Assembly (NCBI RefSeq): GCF_031582905.1
Contig: NZ_CP133990.1
Span: forward strand, 3,720,001 to 3,784,000
From: Pengzhenrongella sp031582905
GTDB taxonomy: Bacteria > Actinomycetota > Actinomycetes > Actinomycetales > Cellulomonadaceae
Direction: 5' to 3'
Length of the DNA stretch: 64,000 nt
The notes beneath the pieces are model-generated. The model had not been told where the DNA came from and searched no databases. It saw nothing but the letters and a program-made list of their open reading frames with translations. Made by a program: the position numbers and the translations under genes. This document shows, piece by piece, positions 27,608-35,869 of the stretch. Positions within the stretch are counted from its first letter, which is position 1, and every line of letters starts with the position of its first letter.

Positions 27608-28363
27608 GTGCCTGTGCCCCTCGACGACGACACCCGAACGCCTGCTTCCCGCACGGCGCGCGAGCGGGTGCGGCGCGAGCTGACCCGCGAGATCACCGAC
27701 GTCGCCCGTCGCCACCTGGCCGAGGCGGGGGCGGCGTCGTTGTCCGTCCGCGCGATCGCCCGTGAGCTCGGCATGGCGTCGTCGGCGCTGTTCCGCTACT
27801 TCCCGAACCGGGACGCCCTGCTGACCGCGCTCATCGTCGACAGCTACGGGTCCCTCGGCGACCACGTCGAGGCCGCGGAGCGCGCGGTGCACGACGCCGA
27901 CGTCGCCACCCGGTGGTCGGCGGTCTGCCACGGCGTGCGCGACTGGGCACGCACGCACCCCCACGAGTACGCCCTCATCTACGGGTCGCCGGTGCCCGGG
28001 TACGCCGCCCCGCAGGACACGGTGGGCCCGGCATCCCGCGTCCCGCTGCTGCTCGGCTCGTTGCTGGCCGACATGGCAGCACGGGCCGACGACCGTCGGC
28101 CCGACGACGCGGGACCCGGCGCCCCGCCGGCCGCCCCGGCACCGGAGGACGACGCGCTGGCCGGCGCACTCGCGCCGGTGCGCGCGACGATGCCGGACGA
28201 GGTCCCGGTCGACCTGCTGGCGCGCGGCCTCATGGCGTGGACGTTCCTGTTCGGCGCCGTGTCGTTCGAGACCTTCGGGCACCTGCACGGCGTGGTCGAC
28301 GACCTCGACGCGTGGTTCGACCATGAGGTCCACCGCGTCGCGGACGCCCTGGGGCTGCGATGA
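27608..28363 (+). CDS. TetR-family transcriptional regulator
   Basis: DNA-binding repressor of 251 residues. The N-terminal domain has REITDVARRHLAEAG followed by the helix-turn-helix SVRAIARELGMASSALFRYF and PNRDALLTALIVDSYG. The ligand domain resembles the TetR_C_13/WHG type (HPHEYALIYGSPVPGYAAP). A Pro/Ala linker (GPGAPPAAPAPEDD) lies near residue 170. GTG 27608 is chosen because AGGA sits seven bases upstream; ATG 27578 is possible but lacks one. The stop overlaps the next ATG as ATGA, so the uracil-DNA glycosylase gene is translationally coupled. Confidence 0.88.
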   Translation: MPVPLDDDTRTPASRTARERVRRELTREITDVARRHLAEAGAASLSVRAIARELGMASSALFRYFPNRDALLTALIVDSYGSLGDHVEAAERAVHDADVATRWSAVCHGVRDWARTHPHEYALIYGSPVPGYAAPQDTVGPASRVPLLLGSLLADMAARADDRRPDDAGPGAPPAAPAPEDDALAGALAPVRATMPDEVPVDLLARGLMAWTFLFGAVSFETFGHLHGVVDDLDAWFDHEVHRVADALGLR

Positions 28364-29138
28364 GCGACCCGACGACCGCCCCGGCGGACCATCCGCCGCC
28401 CGACCCGACGAGCGAGGAGCCCGCGTACCCCCTCCGCGGGCGCTCCGCCCGGACGATCGCCGAGCTCGACGCGCTCGTCGTCGGGTGCCGCGCCTGCCCG
28501 CGCCTGGTCGCATGGCGCGAGGAGGTCGCCGCCACCAAGCGCGCCGCGTTCCGCGAGGAGACCTACTGGGCCCGCCCCGCACCCGGCTTCGGCGACCCCG
28601 ACGCGCGCATCCTCGTGGTCGGGCTGGCGCCCGCCGCGCACGGCGCCAACCGCACGGGGCGGATGTTCACCGGCGACCGCAGCGGGGACTTCCTGTTCGC
28701 CTCGCTGCACCGCACGGGCTTCGCGTCGCAGCCGACGTCGACCCACCTCGGCGACGGGCTGACGCTCACCGGCCTGCGCCTGACGGCCCCGGTCCGGTGC
28801 GCGCCGCCCGCGAACCTGCCGACCCCGGACGAGCGCCGCACCTGCGGGCCGTGGCTCGGCCGGGAGCTCGAGCTCGTGGCGCCCGACGTCGCCGTCGTGC
28901 TCGGTGGGTTCGGCTGGACCGCGCTGCTGACGACCCTCGCCGAGCAGGGGTGGGCGGTCCCCGCCCCCGGCCGCGGTTCGCGCACGGGGCCGAGGTGGTC
29001 CTCGGTGGTCCCGGCGGTCGCACGCTGACCCTGCTCGGGTGCTTCCACGTCAGCCAGCAGAACACCTTCACCGGTCGCCTCACGCCCGCGATGCTCGACG
29101 CCGTCCTCGTGCGGGCCCGGGAGCTCACCGCGGCGTGA
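28360..29138 (+). CDS. uracil-DNA glycosylase, family 5 (UdgB type) (one-base frame break near 28973)
   Basis: Base-excision repair enzyme of about 259 residues that removes uracil and other deaminated bases. Signature stretches are VGCRACPRLVAWREEVA (two of the cluster-ligand Cys), the catalytic-region LAPAAHGANRTGRMFTGDRS and APPANLPTPDE. The frame is lost after TLAEQGWAVPAPG; one additional base near CCGCGG (about 28970-28976) restores RFAHGAEVVLGG and the conserved LLGCFHVSQQNTFTGRLTP, the final active-site loop. It is coupled to the upstream TetR gene by ATGA, which is an unusual partnership and may simply be read-through. Confidence 0.88.
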
Positions 29139-29224
29139 GCGCCGGGCGCCGGGACCGCCGTCGGGCGGGGCACGTCGCCCGGGGCGACAATCGAGCACCC
29201 AGTCCCCCAACGGAAGGCCACCTC

Positions 29225-29647
29225 GTGACCACGCTCTACACCGCCATCGCCTCCTCGACCGGCAACGGCCGCAACGGTCACGTCCGCAGCTCGGACGGCC
29301 TGCTCGAGATGGACCTCGCGACCCCGAAGGAGATGGGCGGGTCCGGTGACGCCTCCAACCCCGAGCAGCTCTTCGCCGCCGGGTACGCCGCGTGCTTCCA
29401 CTCCGCGCTCAAGGGCGTCGCGAAGAAGCAGGGCGTCACGCCCACGGACTCCGCCGTGACCGCCGAGGTCGGCATCGGCCCGAACGACGCCGGAGGCTTC
29501 GGACTGTCGGTCGCCCTCACCGTGGAGCTCAGCGGGGTCGACCAGGCGACGGCGGACTCCCTCGTCGAGGCCGCGCACGTGGTCTGCCCCTACTCGAACG
29601 CCACGCGGGGCAACATCGAGGTGACGCTCGAGGCGAGCGTCGTCTGA
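29225..29647 (+). CDS. ohr: organic hydroperoxide resistance protein, Ohr/OsmC family
   Basis: Thiol peroxidase of 140 residues that reduces organic hydroperoxides. The first catalytic Cys is in AAGYAACFHSALKG and the second in AAHVVCPYSNATRGN, the diagnostic Ohr spacing. The conserved Arg-containing N-terminal region NGRNGHVRSSDG is present. GTG 29225 is preceded by GGAAGG. No OhrR-type MarR regulator is adjacent. A hydroperoxide sensor, if any, lies elsewhere. Confidence 0.95.
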   Translation: MTTLYTAIASSTGNGRNGHVRSSDGLLEMDLATPKEMGGSGDASNPEQLFAAGYAACFHSALKGVAKKQGVTPTDSAVTAEVGIGPNDAGGFGLSVALTVELSGVDQATADSLVEAAHVVCPYSNATRGNIEVTLEASVV

Positions 29648-29691
29648 GACGGTCGGACACGTCCACCCGCCCGACCCGACCGGGAGCACCC

Positions 29692-30117
29692 ATGAGCCAC
29701 TCCGACCCGTCGTCCTCGTCGTCCGGCGAGCCCACCGGCTCCACGCCGTATCCCGGTGCCGGCCACACGTCGCCGTCGGGCTGGCCCGAGGCGTCCCCGC
29801 CGCCCCGACCCAGCGGCCTGGCGATCGCGTCGGTCGTCGTCGGCGGCGTGTCGCTGCTGCTCTGCCTCGTCCCGGTGGTCAACGCCGTGTCGATCGTGGG
29901 CGGCATCGCGGCAGTCGTGCTCGGGCTCGTCGCGCTGCGCCGGCTGTCCCCGCAGGTGTCGGGCAAGGGGCTCGCCCTCGGCGGGATCGCGCTGGGGGTC
30001 GTCTCGGCGATCATCTCGGTGGCGATCTGGGTGCTCATCGGGGCCGCCGTGGGCGGGCTCGTCGACGACGGCGGGATCAGCTCCGTCGTCGAGGAGCTCG
30101 AGTCGTCCACCGACTGA
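29692..30117 (+). CDS. DUF4190-type small membrane protein
   Basis: A 141-residue protein with a Ser/Pro/Gly-rich N-terminus (about 40 residues) and two or three hydrophobic helices: LAIASVVVGGVSLLLCLVPV, SIVGGIAAVVLGLVALRRL and GLALGGIALGVVSAIISVAI. The alternating GxxA pattern and the RRLSPQVSGKG turn are typical of DUF4190/DUF4352-like actinobacterial proteins. Function unknown. ATG 29692 follows CGGGAG. Confidence 0.75.
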   Translation: MSHSDPSSSSSGEPTGSTPYPGAGHTSPSGWPEASPPPRPSGLAIASVVVGGVSLLLCLVPVVNAVSIVGGIAAVVLGLVALRRLSPQVSGKGLALGGIALGVVSAIISVAIWVLIGAAVGGLVDDGGISSVVEELESSTD

Positions 30118-30145
30118 CCGGATCCACCGACGGACCGGCGAGGCG

Positions 30146-30832
30146 TCAGGCCTCACCCGTGCCTAGCTGACGCCGCTGCCTCTCCAACCGCTGCGTCTCC
30201 AGCCGGTGCTCCTCGCGCTCGGCCCACCCGGCCGGGATCCACGCGCCGGAGCCCAGCTGGGGGTGCCCGGGGTGGCGCGCGAGGCACCACAGCACGAAGA
30301 CCAGCTCGGCCCAGTCCGTCCGGAGCGTCCAGCTGACCGGCCCCTGCGCGGTACGGCCCCGCACGTGCACGGCACCGGGGCCCGCGAGCTCCATGCTGTC
30401 GACGTGCGGCCATGCCCACGGCTGCAGGGTGTGGCCGGTGTCGAGGTAGAACCCGTGCGTGGAGACGAAGACGACGCCGCCGGCGTCGACCACCCAGCGC
30501 GGCACGGCGGCCTCGGCCGCTGCCCGACGACGGCTGCGGTCGTTCAGGGCCCGGACGCCGGCGACGGCTGCCGTGGCGGCGAGCCCACCGCGTCCGGTGG
30601 CGAAGAAGAAGCCCCCGCTGCCCGGCTGGAGCGCGCCATCGCCCAGCGGGCGGAACGTCAGCAGCTCGAACCCGCCACGCGCGACGACGCGCTCGTCGGG
30701 GCCGAGCTGCGGCAGGAACGTCGTCGGGACGTGCGGGAGCCGGTCGACGCGTCCCTCCCACAGCGCGTGCAGCATCGACCGCGTGTGCCAGACGGCGGCG
30801 TCGTGCTCGCTGTACGCGGGCTCGGTGCCCAT
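30146..30832 (-). CDS. hypothetical protein
   Basis: Soluble protein of 228 residues that I do not recognise. Notable stretches are FLPQLGPDERVVARGGFELL, GGFFFATGRGGLAATAAVAG, VVFVSTHGFYLDTGHTLQPWAW and WTLRTDWAELVFVLWCLARH. The pattern of a beta-rich middle with conserved-looking Trp residues resembles PH-like phospholipid-mimic domains often found in actinobacterial unknowns, but this is only an impression. ATG 30832 has GGAGGGA a few bases upstream. Convergent with the DUF4190 gene. Confidence 0.65.
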   Translation of the reverse strand: MGTEPAYSEHDAAVWHTRSMLHALWEGRVDRLPHVPTTFLPQLGPDERVVARGGFELLTFRPLGDGALQPGSGGFFFATGRGGLAATAAVAGVRALNDRSRRRAAAEAAVPRWVVDAGGVVFVSTHGFYLDTGHTLQPWAWPHVDSMELAGPGAVHVRGRTAQGPVSWTLRTDWAELVFVLWCLARHPGHPQLGSGAWIPAGWAEREEHRLETQRLERQRRQLGTGEA

Positions 30833-31009
30833 GGACGCTCCCTCCGGCGGTCGCTGCCGCCCGGTGCCTGCAGGCGGGTGAACGCAGGAGTCAAGCCCGC
30901 GTCCGGGCACGCGTCCAGCCGAGGCGCCCGTCGGCCGTGGGCGGGTCACCCGTGTGCGCGGATCACCGCGAGGGCGGACCCCTGGAAGCCCCGGTGCCGA
31001 CGTCGCCGA

Positions 31010-31300
31010 TCAGCGCAAGGGGTACCAGCGGTTGCCGAACCGGCGGGTGACCCGGCTGGTCTCCACGACGACCAGCTCCGCCACCCGCGCCACGACGGCC
31101 TGCCCGACGTGCGCGGCGGTGAGGTCGTCGGGCGACTCGTACCGGACGGTGACGCGAGGCTGCCCGCGGACCACCTCGACGGTGCCGGCCTCGACGGTGG
31201 TGTGCTCCCCGGCGGCGTCGATCGCGGCGGGCAGGACGTCCGCGGGGTCGGTCCCCCGGTGCAGCACGCCGGGGACGAGTCGGACGCGGTAGGACGGCAC
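31010..31300 (-). CDS. hypothetical protein
   Basis: A 96-residue protein starting GTG as PSYRVRLVPGVLHRGTDP. It continues VTVRYESPDDLTAAHVGQAV and ends TSRVTRRFGNRWYPLR. It shows an alternating alpha/beta pattern and no membrane segment. I do not recognise the family. Codon bias matches its neighbours, which supports it as a real gene. It is divergent from the XRE regulator. Confidence 0.6.
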   Translation of the reverse strand: MPSYRVRLVPGVLHRGTDPADVLPAAIDAAGEHTTVEAGTVEVVRGQPRVTVRYESPDDLTAAHVGQAVVARVAELVVVETSRVTRRFGNRWYPLR

Positions 31301-31369
31301 CGGTCGAGCGTACGGGCGCCCCGAGTGCTCGGTCGCCCGTCGTGGATGTCCTCCGCTACGCCATGGGTG

Positions 31370-31407
31370 TTGTGCCACTTGCAGTAATACTGCTACGAAT
31401 AGTCACA
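31370..31407 (+). promoter_or_regulatory. promoter with operator in its spacer, likely leaderless XRE transcript
   Basis: TTGTGC (31370-31375) and TACGAA (31394-31399) are spaced 18 bases, a reasonable -35/-10 pair. The perfect palindrome GCAGTA-A-TACTGC occupies 31381-31393, exactly the spacer. A start site about seven bases past the -10 falls on the A of ATG 31407, and no ribosome-binding site precedes that ATG. So the mRNA is probably leaderless and autorepressed. Confidence 0.55.
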
Positions 31408-31673
31408 TGGGCCGACAACCTCGCACCGACACCGACCGTGTCCATGACCGCATCGCGATGCTCCGCGCGGAGCGCAAGGTGAGTCGCAAGGACCTCGCCG
31501 AGGCCGTCGGCGTGCACCCCCAGACCATCGGCTACCTCGAGCGGGGCGAGTACAGCCCGTCCCTCGCTCTCGCGTTGCGCATCGCTCGCTACTTCGACCT
31601 CCCCGTGGAGGCCGTCTTCTCCCTCGACCCGCTCCCCGCGCTCAGCCACGAGCTCTACCGGAGGACACGATGA
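31407..31673 (+). CDS. XRE-family helix-turn-helix regulator
   Basis: Small DNA-binding protein of 88 residues. The HTH is VSRKDLAEAVGVHPQTIGYL, then ERGEYSPSLALALRIARYFD and LPVEAVFSLDPLPAL, the classic single-domain Cro/CI fold of the kind often paired with a membrane protein. The stop overlaps the following ATG (ATGA), so both are made together. The palindrome in the promoter spacer is the obvious binding site. Confidence 0.92.
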   Translation: MGRQPRTDTDRVHDRIAMLRAERKVSRKDLAEAVGVHPQTIGYLERGEYSPSLALALRIARYFDLPVEAVFSLDPLPALSHELYRRTR

Positions 31674-32182
31674 CCAGTCAGCCTGCGCAGACCTTCCTGT
31701 CCCGAGCCGTCGAGGACGGCCGCTACGACTGGACCCGCTCCGTGCGCGTCCGGCGCCGGCTCGTCCTCGCCGAGGTCGGGCTCCTGACCGCTCTGCTCAT
31801 CGGGGCGGTCGTGGCCTCCACCACCGACGACGGCTGGACGGCGCCGTACCTCGTCGCCTGGGTGGTCGGCATGTTCGGCTTCATCCCTCTGCACTCGCTG
31901 CTCAACACCGGCATCCGGTGCGTGTTCGACCGCAGCCCCCGCTCCCTCGACGAGCACCAGCGCCGGCTGCGCGAGCAGTCGACCGCCGCGATCCAGTGGC
32001 CCGGCGCGGTGCTGACCGCGCTCGCCCTCGTCGGCGCCGTCGGGCTCGCGGAGCTCACCGGTCACACGACGCTGGGCCTCGGGGTCGGGTTCCTGCTCTG
32101 GTTCGCCGCCACCCTGCTGGCGTACTGGCACCTCGCGTGGACGCTGCCCGACGAGGACGACGGCTTCGACCTCGACGCCTGA
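31670..32182 (+). CDS. small membrane protein cotranscribed with the XRE regulator
   Basis: A 170-residue protein with four predicted membrane helices: RLVLAEVGLLTALLIGAVVA, YLVAWVVGMFGFIPLHSLLN, AVLTALALVGAVGLAEL and LGLGVGFLLWFAATLLAYW. The central cytoplasmic loop is basic (RSPRSLDEHQRRLREQS). Similar XRE plus membrane-protein pairs are widespread in Gram-positive bacteria, without firm function. Its ATG overlaps the regulator stop. Confidence 0.75.
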   Translation: MTSQPAQTFLSRAVEDGRYDWTRSVRVRRRLVLAEVGLLTALLIGAVVASTTDDGWTAPYLVAWVVGMFGFIPLHSLLNTGIRCVFDRSPRSLDEHQRRLREQSTAAIQWPGAVLTALALVGAVGLAELTGHTTLGLGVGFLLWFAATLLAYWHLAWTLPDEDDGFDLDA

Positions 32183-32231
32183 ACCTGCGCGCCCGGTCGG
32201 CCGGACCCCCGGCTCGACGCGAGAGGTCGGC

Positions 32232-32642
32232 TCAACCGCTCACGGTCGGGCCGGCCTCCTCGGGCGTCAGCACGAGGACGCACCGCTGCTCGCGCTGCAT
32301 CGCCGCGCGGTAGCCGTCCCAGTCGTCGTGCTCGCCCGCGGCGAGGCGGTAGTACTCGACGAGCAGGTCCATGGCGTCCGGCAGGGACACCACCTCGACC
32401 GTCCCGGTGACCTGCACCCACTCACCGAAGAACCGGTCGGTGAAGACGCACACCGACGCGCGCGGGTGCCGGCGGACGTTGCGCGTCTTGACCGCCGCCT
32501 CCCGGGTGCTGATGAGGAGTCGCCCGGCGTCGTCGGCGACGACGAGCACCGGCGACTGCTGGGCGTCACCGGTGCGTCGGCGCGTGGCGAGGACGGCGCG
32601 GCCGTGGCTGCGGATGAAGTCGAGAGCGTCGTCGATCGTCAT
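32232..32642 (-). CDS. PPOX-class F420-type pyridoxamine-oxidase-like protein
   Basis: Split-barrel flavin/F420-binding protein of 136 residues. It reads DALDFIRSHGRAVLATRRR, then SPVLVVADDAGRLLISTREA, KTRNVRRHPRASVCVFTDRF and EWVQVTGTVEVVSLP, which is the order of the TIGR03618-like PPOX-class family. The substrate is unknown. With the two LLM-class enzymes it makes three candidates for F420 use in this window. Convergent with the XRE/membrane pair. Confidence 0.88.
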   Translation of the reverse strand: MTIDDALDFIRSHGRAVLATRRRTGDAQQSPVLVVADDAGRLLISTREAAVKTRNVRRHPRASVCVFTDRFFGEWVQVTGTVEVVSLPDAMDLLVEYYRLAAGEHDDWDGYRAAMQREQRCVLVLTPEEAGPTVSG

Positions 32643-32728
32643 CGGTCAGGGGTACCACGGAGGTCGAGGTGACGTCCCGCACCCCGGCAGCCGGAAGAGG
32701 ACCGCCGGGTCGACGGTTGCCCACCCAC

Positions 32729-33652
32729 ATGAGAGCCATCGCCTACTCCCGCTACGGCGGCCCCGACGTCCTCGAGCTGACCGACCTGCCCGACCCGAAG
32801 GTCGGCCCCGACTCTGTCCTCGTGCGCGTCCGCGCGACGTCCGTCAACCCGGTCGACTGGAAGGTCCGCGAGGGCTACCTCGACGGCATCATGGACACGG
32901 TCTTCCCCGCCGTCCCCGGCTGGGACGTCGCCGGCGTCGTCGAGCAGATCGGCCTGGACACCCCCGAGCTCAGCGTCGGGGATGAGGTCTACGGCTACGT
33001 CCGCAAGGACGTCGTCAGCGGCGGGACGACGGCCGAGCTGGTCGCCGCACCCGTGCGCACGCTGGCCCGCAAGCCGGCGTCGCTGTCCTTCGAGGAGGCG
33101 GCGGCCGCGCCGCTCGCCGGGCTGACCGCGTACCAGGCGCTGCGCCGCCTCGGAGTCGGCGAGGGCGACACGGTCCTGGTCCACAACGCCGCGGGCGGCG
33201 TCGGCACCTTCGCGGTGCAGATCGCCAGGGCGTGGGGCGCGCGCGTCATCGGGACGGCGTCACCCGCGCGGCACGACTTCGTCCGCAGCCTCGGCGCGGA
33301 GCCGGTCCCGTACGGCGACGGCATGGTCGAGGCCGTCCGCGCGCTCGTGCCCGACGGCGTCGACGTCGTCGCGGACTTCGTGGGCGGCGGCACCGCGAGG
33401 ACGACGCCCCAGGTCGGCGCCGCCGACGTGCGGCTCGGCTCCATCGCCGACGCCGACGTCGCCGAGCTCGGCGGGACGAACTTCTGGGTGCGCCCGGACT
33501 CGGCGGACCTCGCGGCGCTGGGCGAGCTGATCGACTCCGGCGCCGTCACGGTGCACGTCGCGGAGGTGTTCCCGCTGGAGGAGACCGCCGCGGCGCACCG
33601 ACTCAGCGCGACCGGGCACGTGCAGGGCAAGGTCGTCATCCGGGTCGCGTGA
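32729..33652 (+). CDS. NADPH-dependent quinone oxidoreductase-like enzyme (MDR family)
   Basis: Zinc-free medium-chain dehydrogenase/reductase of 307 residues. It begins MRAIAYSRYGGPDVLELTDL, has VRATSVNPVDWKVREGY, and the nucleotide-binding VLVHNAAGGVGTFAVQIAR near residue 150. The catalytic-zinc ligands of alcohol dehydrogenases are missing, as expected for quinone-reductase-type members. The C-terminus is FPLEETAAAHRLSATGHVQG then KVVIRVA. ATG 32729 is used because it begins the conserved start; a longer frame from 32669 is not homologous-looking. It probably detoxifies quinones or enones. Confidence 0.93.
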   Translation: MRAIAYSRYGGPDVLELTDLPDPKVGPDSVLVRVRATSVNPVDWKVREGYLDGIMDTVFPAVPGWDVAGVVEQIGLDTPELSVGDEVYGYVRKDVVSGGTTAELVAAPVRTLARKPASLSFEEAAAAPLAGLTAYQALRRLGVGEGDTVLVHNAAGGVGTFAVQIARAWGARVIGTASPARHDFVRSLGAEPVPYGDGMVEAVRALVPDGVDVVADFVGGGTARTTPQVGAADVRLGSIADADVAELGGTNFWVRPDSADLAALGELIDSGAVTVHVAEVFPLEETAAAHRLSATGHVQGKVVIRVA

Positions 33653-33672
33653 CCCGGCCGAAGAATGCCCCA

Positions 33673-33704
33673 GTGGCCCGCGGGAGCTTCTCACCACGGG
33701 CCAC
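33673..33704. terminator. weak hairpin between convergent genes
   Basis: GTGGCCCG (33673-33680) pairs with CGGGCCAC (33697-33704) over a 16-base loop. It sits 21 bases past the quinone reductase stop and in front of the convergent lysozyme-like gene's end. Confidence 0.4.
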
Positions 33705-33735
33705 CGGCGTCTGTGGGGCCGTCCGGCCGCGGGTC

Positions 33736-34376
33736 TCAGCGGCCGGTGATCTGGGCCGCGGTCGCTCCGGTGAGGCGCGAGACGACGGCGACGGCGTCGT
33801 CCCAGTACCTCGCGTAGTGGTTGGGGTCGGCGTTGCGCTGGACGGTGTGCGCGACCCGGGTCGGCGGCATCGCGTCGCGACCGCCGACCCGCTCCAGCGC
33901 GCTGAAGAAGCCGGTCGCGCTCGCCGCGGGGTCCATCCGCTGCGCGAGCGTCCCCAGGCGCCGTTGTCGCGCTGCTGGAACAGGCCGCGGCTGTCCGGGC
34001 CGGCGGTGTCGCCGTGGCCCAGCACCCTGAGCGACGACTCCCCCATCGCGGTCATGACACCGATCGTCTGGTCCCGCAGGGACAGACCCATCCGCCTGCC
34101 TGCGGTGAGGATCGCGCCCGCGTTGTCGAGCTGGACGCCGCTGTAGCCGGCGACGGACCCGGTCGAGGTCGTGTGGGTGACCTCCGTCGCGAGCGCTGCG
34201 GCGAACCGGGACGCGGACGACGACGCCGGGGCGGCGCCGCTCCGACCGGCCACAGACGGCGCGGCGGAGGCCGTGGTCACCGACGTGTCCGACGCCGTGA
34301 CCGGCTGCGGACGCAGCGACGCCAGGGTGCCCTGGATCGTCGCGATACGGCTGCCGATCGCTGCGATGCCGTCCAC
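33736..34376 (-). CDS. lysozyme/transglycosylase-like protein (one-base frame break at 33952-33955)
   Basis: Predicted cell-wall or flagellar-type lytic protein of about 213 residues. GTG 34376 (VDGIAAIGSRIATIQGTL, GGGGAG upstream) is favoured; ATG 34412 is in frame too. A Ser/Ala-rich linker leads to QLDNAGAILTAGRRMGLSL, TIGVMTAMGESSLRVLGHGD and SRGLFQQRDNGAWG, in which the Glu of ESSL is the likely acid. One additional base in CCCC 33952-33955 continues TLAQRMDPAASATGFFSALE and AHTVQRNADPNHYARYWDDA. This module often sits next to M23 or C40 hydrolase domains in actinobacteria. It has no signal peptide of its own in this reading. Confidence 0.75.
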
Positions 34377-34467
34377 GTGCGCTCCCCGTCCCGTCGCCGT
34401 CCGCGTCCTCATCGGCCGCCCGGAACGGGTCTTGAGGGCCTGCCGGGCGACGACGGGCCGCCCGAGG

Positions 34468-35594
34468 TCACACGTCCGCGCATCCCTCCTCGTGCGGGAG
34501 GAGGGTCGGAACCACACGTCGTACCGCACGCCGTCCTGGTCGAACTGGGTCGTGAAGCCGGCGCCGACGAGAGCGTCGTGCAGCGTCGCGGCCTGCTCCC
34601 CGTCCACGAGCACGCAGTCGTGCGCGTCCGCGAGCGGCACGTCGATGGGCCACGGCAGCACCTGACGTGCCAGGCCGTCGTCCGGCGCGGGCATCGTGCC
34701 TGCCGGGTCGGTGGCCTCGCTCGGCGCGGGGGCGCCGGTCGTCTCACCCGTGACGTCATCCGGCGCCGGTCGCGCCATCACGGCGAACGCGGGGATGTCG
34801 TACGACGAGCCCTCGCCCGTCGTCCCGACCAGCTCGTGCGCACGGGACACGAACGCCGCCAGCTGGGCGCGTGCGGCTCGCTCGGCCTCGGTGAGGCCGG
34901 GCAGCGGCTCGGCACCGGGCAGGTCCGGGGTGGGCGCCGGCTCGGCGTCGTCCACCATCCCGTCGTCCACCGCCCCGCTGTCGTCGACCGCGCCGTCGTC
35001 GACCGTCCCGTCCTCCGCGGACCCCGTCCCCACGTCGCCGTCGGCCATGCCGAGGGCCTCGGCGGCGTGCGCGTACGTGCGGCCGTCGACGTGCAGGGTG
35101 ACGAACGTCGTGGGCGCGTCGGCGACCGGCGGGTGCCCGTACTCCGGCGCGTCGTCGTCGAGCAGGCCGGCGTCGCGCGCCGCCGTGACGAGTGCCTCGA
35201 CCGTGGCGTCGTCGAGGTCCTGGCGCAGCAGGTTCGGCAGCGTCGGAGGCGGGTAGATGGCGATCTGCGGGCCGTGGGTGATCGCAGCCCCGTCGGGGTA
35301 GACGGTGAGCTCCGGGACGCTCGCGAAGTCCCACCCCATGAGCACGAACCCGCCGCTGCGCTCGATCTGCAGCAGCGGCCGGTCGGCGTCGGCGACGACG
35401 TCGCCGGACGTGCCGGGTGTCGGGGTGCCGGCGGAGCCGGGGACGGCCGCGCTCGCGCAGCCGGCCATCGTCATGACCGCGGCGAGCGCCGTCGCGACCG
35501 GGAGCTGTCGGGGGCGGCGTCGGCGGCGGGCACGGGGTGCCCCGCCGGATTCCTCGGGCCGGCTCGCGTCGGGCCGGATCGATGCCGTGCTCAT
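34468..35594 (-). CDS. hypothetical lipoprotein (one-base frame break near 34505)
   Basis: Exported protein of about 375 residues, unknown function. ATG 35594 follows GAGGAGGA. After a basic stretch (RARRRRRPRQL) the hydrophobic signal ends VMTMAGCAS, a lipobox. The body includes ERSGGFVLMGWDFASVPELT, TFVTLHVDGRTYAHAAEA and DCVLVDGEQAATLHDAL. Residues about 185-225 are low-complexity (DGTVDDGAVDDSGAVDDG). As written it fuses to the lysozyme-like gene; one more C at the GGG near 34505 gives the tail FRPLLPHEEGCADV and a stop at 34468-34470, leaving a normal gap before the next gene. Confidence 0.7.
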
Positions 35595-35869
35595 CACGTC
35601 CTCCTCATGTCCGTGCCGGACGTCGTCGGGCCGGACGTCGTCCCGGGCCGGGGCGCCGGGACCGCGGGTCCGCAGGGGACGCCCACCCCGTACGTGTGCG
35701 CGGCGCGCAGGTTCTTGCACGGCCGGCCCCTGCTACCGAGTGCCGACGGGTGGGCCTCCGGGGGTGGAGCGGTGCGGGGGGTCGTACGGTGGTGTGCGCC
35801 GTCGGCGCCGCGCCGACGCCCCCGGCCGCCGCATCGCCGCCGCCGGAGGAGAACCGAAAGAGGCCCCCG

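Noticed and set aside
33636..35720. A single 694-residue fusion of a lipoprotein and a lytic protein
   Set aside because: The joined region translates to shadow-like Ser/Arg sequence, while one added base gives a clean stop for the first gene and a proper start for the second.
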